From assembly GCA_018806985.1 (NCBI GenBank), contig JADANN010000383.1:620001-684000 (forward strand): DNA of 64,000 nucleotides. Direction: 5' to 3'. Position 1 is the first letter of the stretch. Every line of letters begins with the position of its first letter. The DNA comes from Angiostrongylus vasorum (lineage: Eukaryota > Nematoda > Chromadorea > Rhabditida > Metastrongylidae). Both the position numbers and the translations under genes were made by a program. Positions 56,901 through 64,000 of the stretch are shown here, one piece after another. The notes beneath the pieces were generated by a model. It was not told the DNA's origin, ran no database searches, and worked only from the letters and a program-made list of their open reading frames with translations.

Positions 56901-59009
56901 TTAAAAAAAACCAATGAAAACTTCAAGTTTTTTGTTTCCTCAACATAATGCCTCTTATATAATACTGTTATTAGCCTATTTCTGTATGTTACAACGCTGC
57001 TATACAATGTGAGCTCGTGCGGTGCAATGGTTAGAGGCCTTCTTCAAACAAAAGGCGACCATGGTTCGAACCCGTACCATCCTTAAGCGATTCATCAGCT
57101 CCGAACGCTTTATCCTTTGTCTTTTCTTACATAATGAAATGTATTTCATAGAATAGAAGTATTAGTTTTGCACAATATACGTGGTAAAAGGTCATGGATC
57201 TAATAGCTTAGGTGAACATGTTTAACGAGAAGATCTTCATCTTTCTATGGTTTTGGTTCGCTTTTCTACTTTTCTGCACCGTCATCAACTTATTCATTTG
57301 GATTCATCGTCGCATCAGCAGAGCCGCTCGCATGACCTTTCTCTGCGACGTCCTGGTTAGTTTATTGTGAATATTGGGAAATATAGTCATTGAATTTTAA
57401 ATAGTGATTGAGTTTTAAATTTTACTTGCTACTAGCTTTTTGAGAACACTGGAAATCCATTTAATCCAACATATGTTACATACGCGACATGGTATGCGCA
57501 GTGGTTAGAGGTGCCATGCAAATACACGCAAAGTCCCCGGTTTTATCCCGCACTAAGGCAACTTAGTTATCAATTTCTGCTGGGTTAGGGGCGGATTAGT
57601 ACCAGACTTTCTAAGAAATATTGTGTTTCTTGTGATCCTCAAAAAAAAGGCTTTCCATGCTTAAGACCTGGAAACCTTCTAGTATCTCCTACCAAGGTTT
57701 CAAGGAATATCAACTCGATAAGCTTTCAATGGCATCTATAAAGAAAGAGAAACCCTCAAGTGGCAGCCAAACTTACATACAAATCCGAAAACCTTTGTGG
57801 AATACAGAACTAAAGCAATGGACCAAAAAAATGACTACTAGGATCCGCACAACATATGAAGTCTGATGAAGTATAAAAGTAAGAAAAAATATGGTGTATG
57901 TATGTTGAACACTTCAAATATACGTCTTTATAGAGAATCACAAAAGTTCTAGCACTACAATTTGTCCAAACAGCCTTATATTTTGCTAGCTGGGGAAAGA
58001 TTTTCTTAAGGTTTTTGGTGAAGTCCGTTCTACAGGGAATAAGTAATCTGCTCACTTATTTTCGGCGCACCTGTTGATGGGAGTGATATATACCGCTTCG
58101 CGAATAGGATTATTTACAAAGACCAGAGATTACTGGAATAAAGCTGCTCTTAGCTGGGTGTCCGTAGACGTTATCATCTTGATTGATTCCAATTTGTGAT
58201 AAACTCTTGCCGAATATCACAACAGGTCAACACCCAACAAAACACCAGTCGCGGTGGATCGGCAAAAATATGAATTGACCAAATTGAGCCCCAAGCATTT
58301 CGATCAGAACTCATTTCGGTCTTCCAAAACTTATGAAACAATGTCCTTATTAAAATGAATAAAATAAATAAAAAATAAGAAAAGGAAATCTGAAAGAAAG
58401 GATGACAAGTAATGAAACCAAGGATAAGCTTAAAACAACGGCAGTCTTTTTGGAACAAAGGATAAAATGTTCAGCGTCGATCGTTCCCTGAAGGATTCGC
58501 TATGCACTCGACTCCATTCGTAGTATCGTGGAACGACTGAATGCATATTAGCCATACAATATGTTTTTTTGCAGTAGCTTATCTATGCATCGAGTCCCTA
58601 CTTTTATCCTCGCAAACAAGTCTGGTACCAATTTGCCAAGATCAGTGGCATAAATACTTGGTTTGCTTCGACAAGCATCGAACCAAAAACCATGTTCGCA
58701 TTAGAGGGCATCTCTAACCAGTTTGCTATATGTTTGCACAAAATTCAACACATAATCTATCTGCAATACAAGAATAGGTGCAAATTTTAGACCGACAGTG
58801 GTCTTGATACCACTGTGAACGACAGAGAAGAGTTCTACGAAGATGTGGTCAAAGATGACGGCATACTGGTGCTGCTGTTGCTCGATGCCAATGGTGGTCG
58901 TCTTCAGTCCGGCGAGCTTGCCAATCAACTTTGGTCATCGAAATTTCCTCAAAATAGTGAGTTCCACGAACTTAAGAATTGCAGAATATCACGAAACAGA
59001 AAGTTTTGA
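50979..59009 (+). CDS. Innexin B (gap-junction subunit)
   Basis: Exons: 50979-51056, 52335-52433, 52503-52625, 53667-53748, 54089-54161, 54388-54475, 56106-56246, 56819-56890, 57212-57355, 58791-59009. Phases agree; 1119 nt, 372 residues. Landmarks: DDDSIDRLNY (exon 1), TM1 with AKNYVGEPMQCWVPNQWT, YCFVENTYFVPMNDSNMP, YYQ/WVPFILSLMAFCFYIP (YYQW), cytoplasmic loop GEEDKMIYSMATTLRK, TM3 VLIFVNLLLQFFLLNHFLGT, EC2 CDLTVREMGN and VQCVLM, TM4 [16 protein letters not shown], tail VVKDDGILVLLLLDANGG. Loop cysteines C52, C70, C232 and C249. The 69-base intron 2 (52434-52502) is stop-free and in frame, so retention would add 23 residues in loop 1. A strong donor inside the last exon (GTGAGT at 58957) leaves room for an alternative tail. 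Five of nine introns hold repeats. Confidence 0.92.
51180..51515 (+). repeat. SINE-B copy
   Basis: Innexin B intron 1. ACACCTATCTCAAGACAGCA, CAGCATTCAACGTCATACAT, and a tail with GAAAGGTAACGAATTGAAT. Confidence 0.6.
51520..51950. other. Innexin B intron 1, unassigned part
   Basis: AT-rich intron sequence. No exon or repeat recognised. Confidence 0.4.
51960..52228 (-). repeat. SINE-A copy, diverged
   Basis: Plus strand GTGCCATGCATTCGATTCC, GGTTATGAATGCATAATTTT, GGGGGATCGAACCAAGAACC. It ends about 105 bases before exon 2. Confidence 0.6.
52434..52502 (+). other. Stop-free 69-base intron in innexin B
   Basis: Donor GTCAGA after CAGTGGACG and acceptor GCATTCCAG before GCGGTTTGG. Length is divisible by three and no stop is in frame. 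Removal restores the normal innexin spacing QWT-AVWE; retention inserts 23 residues before the second loop-1 cysteine. Confidence 0.7.
52825..53220 (-). repeat. SINE-D copy, full length
   Basis: Innexin B intron 3, antisense. Begins TACTTGATACTTGAACGGCC and ends GATGAGGCGGTAAACCGTTG, mirror image of the 32.7-kb copy. Confidence 0.75.
53749..54088 (+). other. Innexin B intron 4
   Basis: Between donor GTTCGT and acceptor TTTCTTTAAG. T-rich, with no exon or repeat recognised. Confidence 0.5.
54505..54660 (-). repeat. SINE-C copy
   Basis: Innexin B intron 6. Plus strand AAAACTCCGGAGCGCAGGTG and CACCACCGCACCATGCGTGT. Confidence 0.65.
54700..54805 (-). ncRNA. Hammerhead-like motif
   Basis: Minus strand: TTGATGA (54788-54782), GACG/CGTC helix with loop AAGA, GAAA (54768-54765), then GTTG which can pair with CAAC 25 bases on, followed by CTCGTGT. 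The first core base is T instead of C. The loop GGCCGAATAAACAT resembles that of the 42.75-kb motif. Confidence 0.4.
54890..55045. repeat. SINE-C, chimeric inverted halves
   Basis: A minus half (GGGGAACGAATGCGCTATTG to CACCACCACACCATGTGG) is fused to a plus half (CACCTGCGGTCCGGAGTTTT, ATATCTCAGC). Innexin B intron 6. Confidence 0.6.
55050..56100 (+). other. Innexin B intron 6, unassigned part
   Basis: Several open frames on both strands but no motif. Splice phases of flanking exons 6 and 7 join directly, so no exon is needed here. Confidence 0.45.
56345..56640 (+). repeat. SINE-A copy, full length
   Basis: Head AAGCGTGTGGCGCACTGGTC, body GTTGGCAAATTGGTACCTGA, tail GAAGTCAAGTGCATGGCGCA and GGGGATTGATCAACATTGA. 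Innexin B intron 7. Confidence 0.75.
57005..57125 (+). repeat. tRNA-headed short SINE
   Basis: GAGCTCGTGCGGTGCAATGG and CATGGTTCGAACCCGTACC (A- and B-box-like), then a SINE-A-like end CCGAACGCTTTATCCTTTGT. Innexin B intron 8. Confidence 0.55.
57480..57865 (+). repeat. SINE-B copy, with insert-like body
   Basis: Head GACATGGTATGCGCAGTGGT, GGGCGGATTAGTACCAGACT, tail CTACTAGGATCCGCACAACA. Innexin B intron 9. Confidence 0.55.
57870..58450 (+). other. Innexin B intron 9, unassigned part
   Basis: Flanking exons join in phase and in family alignment without an exon here. No repeat recognised. Confidence 0.45.
58455..58735 (-). repeat. SINE-A copy, diverged
   Basis: Plus strand AAAATGTTCAGCGTCGATCG, GAACGACTGAATGCATATTA, CAAACAAGTCTGGTACCAAT. 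Ends 55 bases before innexin B exon 10. Confidence 0.6.
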
Positions 59010-59384
59010 AGACGTTTAGCTTGATTTGGAACAAGAATAGAAATTGAAGTCTGGGTTAAATTTGTGGCAAATTTAATGACGTGATACAAAAACACATACG
59101 TTACCCATAATATATATTTTGCACATAATATAGAATTGAAATAGATTATTATCATACCGGCATTATTCTACGTTTTAAGTGGATAGCTCTAGTTGAATAT
59201 TGTTGGTAGCGTGATTCAGGTGAAAAAACGACCTCTACTGTAGCCGAAGACGAACCGCATCTGAACGATCAGTTATGGAACGAAAACTATCCAAGTACAT
59301 AGAGAAATGTTCTCTTAGAATGAAAAGCAAGTGGAGAATCCTAATCAGAAAAACAATTCGGGAAAGAGAAAATGGGACAGAAGG

Positions 59385-59385
<1 letters not shown>
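59010..59385. other. Downstream of innexin B; no gene seen
   Basis: AT-rich then purine-rich sequence. A 3' untranslated region of innexin B is expected here, but no clear polyadenylation signal was chosen. Confidence 0.4.

Positions 59386-59411
<26 letters not shown>
59386..59411. repeat. (GA)n microsatellite
   Basis: About 13 uninterrupted GA units in a purine-rich tract. Confidence 0.9.
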
Positions 59412-59415
<4 letters not shown>

Positions 59416-59639
59416 ACAAATTACGATGACCAAGACAGTAAATCAGGTGAAGAGTGGTGTAGAATTTTAGCGAAGCAAAGATGAAGAGAAAAAACTGGAG
59501 CTGAGAAACAGTTCATGAAGTGAGTGAAAAAATTAAGTTGTTTGAGGAATTTAGGAAGGAAGAGTGACAAAATAAACACGAATATAAGGAAGAGAGATGG
59601 GCGAGGAAGGGAGAACGGAGTAGATTCGAGGTGGGGTCG

Positions 59640-59930
59640 GTTATAGCGCAGTGGTTAGTGATCCAGTCTATCAGGAAGCACGGTGCAAGTTCGACTCGCT
59701 ACCAGAACAGTACAGTCCAAGTGCTGACGGTTTTCCTATGCTATGTTTAACATTACAACGAGTATCAACTCCGCCAGCATTCGACGACATTCATAGAAAT
59801 AAAAGCAAATCGTCAAGCAGCAGCTGAAAGAACAGGCGTAATATCCCAACTCCATTCTGCACGATAAAGGCAGGCAAAACGAATCGAATGTGAGAAGTGC
59901 CGGAATCTGCAAGTGATGATGGGTTATGTA
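59640..59930 (+). repeat. SINE-B copy with tRNA-like head
   Basis: Head GGTTATAGCGCAGTGGTTAG and GCAAGTTCGACTCGCTACC, tail CAGCATTCGACGACATTCAT and AACGAATCGAATGTGAGAAG. Confidence 0.7.
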
Positions 59931-60219
59931 AACATAAGGAAAAAGGAGAAAGAATGTAATGCAGACCTATAGTTGAGTTGTATATGTGAGATTTTTAATG
60001 CTTTAGAAAGGAGGAGATAAATTCGAGGGAAAGAATTTGAAGGTTTGAATTATGCCAGCCGCGAAGAAAAAGGATAGAGGGTTAGTCTAAGAAGATCTAT
60101 GCATCGTTTATGGTTAAAAAGATTTAAAAAAACCATGAAATATACCGCGAACTTATCTCTTTTGTTTTTCAATAAGTTAACATTTAAGAGCGACGTTACT
60201 TTTTTTTTGACACATCTGG

Positions 60220-60405
60220 AAGACAGAAGAAACGAAGGACCCGCATGGTGTGGTGGTTAACGCATTACTCCCTGGAAAGGACAATAGCTCGTTCGTTCCC
60301 CACCGCTGACACCTGCGGTCCGGAGTTTTGCAAATGTCTCAGCATCATTGTGGTTGTATTTTGCATTATACCTTGCCGTGAAGATTTATGGTAGGCAGCG
60401 AATAA
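60220..60405 (+). repeat. SINE-C copy
   Basis: CGCATGGTGTGGTGGTTAAC, TCCGGAGTTTTGCAAATGTC, TATACCTTGCCGTGAAGA. About 300 bases upstream of the innexin C start. Confidence 0.7.
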
Positions 60406-60707
60406 AAAGTCAGCACTAATTTTTTTGTTTTTGAACGATTTTTGGTTGCTTAAGAAATTCAACTTTATGAAGTCGAATATCATTGCCAATGAGAAAACAC
60501 AACTTATAGATGCGCCGTCTGCCATTGATGAAGCCAGCTGATTTGAAGCGATCCTTAACGAAGTCATCTACACCTTGTATTAATAAAAGTTATTGATTAG
60601 TTTTGTGATTATTCAGAGGGTCGAGAGGATAATGGCCCTTCGATTTTTATTGCTTGTTGATTTTACTGAAGCATTTTTGCAGCACTGTATTTTTCTCTTC
60701 CTCTAGA

Positions 60708-63700
60708 ATGTCATTTTTTGCTGTAGCGAGGAATGTGATAGGCAATCTTGACACCACTTACGATGTCGACTCTTTGGACCGGTGAGTATTTAAACCAATG
60801 CTAGCTCATAAGGGCAAGGACTTCAGGCACAGGGTTCTGGCTTTAGTGTTAAGTTTGGCGGATAAGTCTAGATCTTTACGGAGCCTAATCTTGCCCATTT
60901 ACTTGGAACTGAACGCAAAGAAGTCAGTGTTTAGAGATCTCGTGCAAAGCACACAATGGCGTTGGTTTGACCTCATACCCCTAGCTACGCAACCCTTCTA
61001 TCTTGTCAAGTTAAGAAAATCGGTAGGAGATCTGTCCGGAGAGATGAAAACACTGACTACATACATCAGTATGCATACGTAAGTCATTGTAAAGGCCAAA
61101 TATGTACTGGATCGCCCATACGTGCTATGAATTGGGTCCAATGTATGGCATATGTCTCAAAGATTGATCAGTGCCGAAAGTCTTACCCTTTATCCTTCGC
61201 GTGCTTCCAATACCGTGTAATACAATATCGTGTAGAGAGAATTAGTGGCAGTAACCTGCTTATCTTGATGGATTGCTATATTACATTTGTAGAGTGAAAT
61301 ACGTCTACACACCATGGATTCTTTGTGGAACAGCATTTCTTGTTTTCGCGAAAGAGTATGTAGGTACGGCGATTCAGTGCTGGGTACCCAGACAGTGGTC
61401 GGTAAGATTTCAGAAATTACAGTGTTCCAAGTTTTCTAATCTATTTCTTATCTGTGCTTCGTCTTATAACAATTATAAGTTGTAAATTAGTGAGAATCTT
61501 GACAAATTTAGTCAGATTAATTATGAAATGTTAAAAAACCTAGGATTGGCTCAGTGCAATAATAGGAACCGTCTTATACTGGCATCTTCTAGCTCACCAA
61601 GATTACACATTGCTGAGCAGGCCCTGTTCCTCAAGGAGACCATGCAACAGAAAGATTAACGTTACTCAATTAGCTCTTCAAAAAACTCAAGAACGCTTTA
61701 TAAGACGGTTCCTAATAGTCCTGCTGGGAACCCGCTTGTCAAAACGCCTAAGAAAAACGGTCATCCATTCCTACTGAATAGTGTTTGAATCAAAACGAGA
61801 TATGCATCTACGGTAGCACCGTTTTGGTAGGCCTTAATGTTTCCATCATGAATGTGTTCTCTCCTATTCTCATTTTTTTGTATCTGATGCCTTATAGATG
61901 AAAATCATTGAGTTGCCGATTATTCCATGTCAAACAGGGACTTCTTATGGAACTACGCACAGTTCTCAGCGATCTTTTGGTTCGCCTTTTCGTATGTTAA
62001 TTGCGACAAAAAACTAGCTTCGTAGTCAATGGTTCTAGGGAAAATGTGTTGTTGCCAAGAAGTGAATTTTTACGACATCGACGGTTATTTTCCAATTTCC
62101 TACTAGCATCTCGTCTACATGAAGAGTTGGGCGGGTCATCCCTAACCAAGTGAGAGAAACGCACTCAGAAGAAGGTCATGTGAGCGTACTGGGTTCAGAA
62201 AAGCGTTCAGGACTTCAAAGCACATTGCATTTCTTGCGGTGCTATGCTACCCACGATTACAGTCGGCGTAGCTGAAAAGCTCACATCTGACACCGAAGTG
62301 GACACTATTACTGCTCTAAAAGTGCCGCAGCATTAGCAACAATTAGGTTTGTAAACAGTTTTTTATTAGCTTATCAATACAGCAGGATAACCATTATCCA
62401 TAAAATCAACATAGTAGTAATATCAACAACAAATCAATAGGATAACCAATAAACCCTGATGTTTACGAATCTCGTTGAGAGATGACGTGTGTACAAGATG
62501 AGTTTACATCCGAAATTCATCAACTTCAATAATATCTCCGACTTCATTAAGATCAAACTAAGATCCCGCATCAGAATCCTAGAACTAAGATGAACGTAAG
62601 GACTTTATCGAAGCTATGATACGAGGAGTATTTCATATAACGTTGATGATAACAAAAATTGACAGTTAGAATAAGTGTATAGGATTAGAGAAAATTAAAT
62701 GAGGATACTGTTCTTTCACAGGGTGGATGGGAACAGTACGCAGAGCAGTACTGCCTGATCGAGAACACATATTTTGTCCGAATGAACGACTCACATATGC
62801 CGCCTGTTGAACAAAGGGAATATCGAAAAATACGGTATTACCAGGTAGTTTCCATAATCGCTTGTCTTACTGATATTTTATTAAGAAAGTCTCTATTTTC
62901 AAAAAATTTTTTCCCATTACTTTTTGATAAGTAGCACTTTTTTCTGCCTATTTATACTGTATTTTGTTAAAAATTTTACTAGTAAGAGTAAAGTAGACAG
63001 CTGATGATTTCATCGTGATCATTAAATTTACAACTCCACATTTTTTCTTCTGATTAACAATATGTTTTCAACCGTCAATGAGTTGCAAATGTCAACTGTT
63101 TACTTGGACACTTGGATGGCCTGTCCTCACCAATTGTGCGGGCCCCAGCATTATCTTCATTTTTTTCGGAGTTTTGCTGGAATAACCATTGCGGCTCCCT
63201 GGAGTCCCAAGGTCAGCCAGGCCAAAGTCTGCTCCAGGTCGTCACCACCACAGAAAGACGCAGCCCGCCTTTGTGCATCCGAGCGAGATTTGCCACCATG
63301 CGACTAGTTTAATACCATGCCGGTGGCGGATCTTGGTACTGATTTACTCTTAGGTGGGTTTCCTGATGGAAACGCCGGACCCCCTTTCAAGCTTGGATGA
63401 TCCTGCCAGAGGGTGAATCCCCCCGCTTTACATCGCGGCCCGACAACCAGGAACACCTCCCAGCCACTATGAGGCATAAACCGTTGGAAGGAATGATAAA
63501 TATTTAAATAGAATGATACAACATTAGTCGAAAAGTTTTCTATATGAGCCTTTTTTTAATATAAAACGAGATGATTTCAGTGGGTACCCTTCGTTCTTCT
63601 GCTACAAGCGCTATTTCTATACGTTCCACGATTTGTTTGGAAACAATTGCGGACTTTGACAAAAGTCGACCTACCAAGTGTGACGGTTGCCTTAAGGAAA

Positions 63701-63751
63701 CATGCGAAGACCATTAGAGATCCACTAGATGTGGATATGATTCTGAAACCT
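60708..63751 (+). CDS. Innexin C (gap-junction subunit), 3' part outside window
   Basis: Exons: 60708-60781 (MSFFAVARNVIGNLDTTYDV then DSLD), 61293-61401 (TM1; CW block AKEYVGTAIQCWVPRQWS), 62722-62844 ([20 protein letters not shown] to YYQ) and 63581 to about 63751 (WVPFVLLLQALFLYVPRFVW, then RTLTKVDLPSVTVALRKHAK). The first three junctions agree in phase. Loop-1 cysteines are C54 and C72, and YYQW is intact. The exon after YYQ continues past the point where A and B have an intron, so intron 4 of A and B is absent or moved. The donor is uncertain; GTTCGT after CTGAAACCT is likely because A and B use the same donor. The ATG follows TTCCTCTAG by one base. TM3, TM4 and the tail lie beyond 64000. 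Confidence 0.88.
60955..61205 (+). repeat. SINE-A copy, diverged
   Basis: Innexin C intron 1. GTCATTGTAAAGGCCAAATA, GATTGATCAGTGCCGAAAGT, then TTACCCTTTATCC. Confidence 0.55.
61563..61714. mobile_element. MITE-like inverted-repeat element
   Basis: Perfect 16-bp terminal inverted repeats TAGGAACCGTCTTATA (61563-61578) and TATAAGACGGTTCCTA (61699-61714) bound 152 bp without coding capacity, in innexin C intron 2. The TA ends fit a Tc1/mariner-type non-autonomous element, but no autonomous partner is visible. Confidence 0.6.
61715..62700 (+). other. Innexin C intron 2, unassigned part
   Basis: No exon needed between exons 2 and 3, which join in phase. No repeat recognised. Confidence 0.45.
63085..63500 (-). 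repeat. SINE-D copy, near full length
   Basis: Innexin C intron 3, antisense. GGCCAAAGTCTGCTCCAGGT, ACCATGCCGGTGGCGGATCT, ending ACTATGAGGCATAAACCGTT. Confidence 0.75.
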
Positions 63752-64000
63752 GTTCGTAGAGGTTGGAAGATCTCTTGTTTCCATATCGTTCAGCTATCTC
63801 TAATTTGCTTGTGCTTATTTAAATAGTTTAACCAAGGTTTACTAATCCATGGTGCAATCAATTGCTTGAATCTTATAAATGATAGAAGTTGAGAATGTTC
63901 GTTGTGCAGTGGCTACTGTGGGCTACAACATTCGCGTGATTATCGGTTCTGTTCCGCTCCTCAAGCTTCAATCTCTTCCATTATATTGTGTGATTAGATG
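63752..64000 (+). other. Probable innexin C intron 4
   Basis: If GTTCGT at 63752 is the donor, the rest of the window is intron. A tRNA-like head seems to start near 63903 (TTGTGCAGTGGCTACTGTGG). Confidence 0.4.

Noticed and set aside
59640..59712. tRNA gene
   Set aside because: Good box similarity but followed by a complete SINE-B body; no convincing cloverleaf.
1..64000. Most open frames of 60-140 codons
   Set aside because: They lie in introns, repeats or antisense to real exons, lack motifs and splice framing, and overlap each other on both strands.

Overview
The window looks like nuclear DNA of a clade V (strongylid, probably hookworm-like) nematode. The evidence is short exons with nematode-style TTTCAG/TTTTAG acceptors, start codons 1-8 bases after an acceptor (the pattern of spliced-leader trans-splicing), low gene density, and heavy loading with RTE-type LINE fragments, a Penelope-like element and tRNA-derived SINEs. 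The species is inferred from style only. Almost all real coding sequence sits in exons of 50-200 bases, so long ORFs are a poor guide; the gene models below were built by eye from splice signals, reading phase and protein family knowledge.

Layout. 1-13 kb: retroelement debris (RTE LINE fragments, a Penelope-like element flanked by inverted end repeats, SINEs, simple repeats) and, at 12.6-13.0 kb (+), a few unrecognised splice-bounded exons. 14.4-18.7 kb (-): a multi-exon gene for a cysteine-pair (galaxin-like) repeat protein, with a possible membrane-segment exon upstream at 19.3 kb. 21.1-27.0 kb (-): a complete three-exon 6-pyruvoyl-tetrahydropterin synthase gene (ptps-1 type, 140 residues) whose last acceptor reads AA instead of AG. 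27-33.7 kb: repeats with no gene I can name. 33.7-45.4 kb (-): innexin A, 11 exons, 372 residues, whose 6.7-kb first intron holds a near full-length RTE copy and a hammerhead-like ribozyme motif. 45.4-51 kb: the shared upstream region of two divergent innexins, containing an RTE 3' half and a satellite of about 120-bp units. 51.0-59.0 kb (+): innexin B, 10 exons, also 372 residues. 60.7 kb to the window end (+): innexin C, first four exons only.

Functionally, the three innexins would make gap-junction or hemichannel subunits. Their arrangement (A and B head to head, B and C in tandem) points to local duplication. All three keep the two-cysteine pattern of the first extracellular loop and the YYQW motif. 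The ptps gene belongs to tetrahydrobiopterin synthesis (cofactor of aromatic amino acid hydroxylases). Repeats make up much of the remainder: at least four dispersed short families (named here SINE-A to SINE-D) plus hammerhead-like cores dispersed on both strands.
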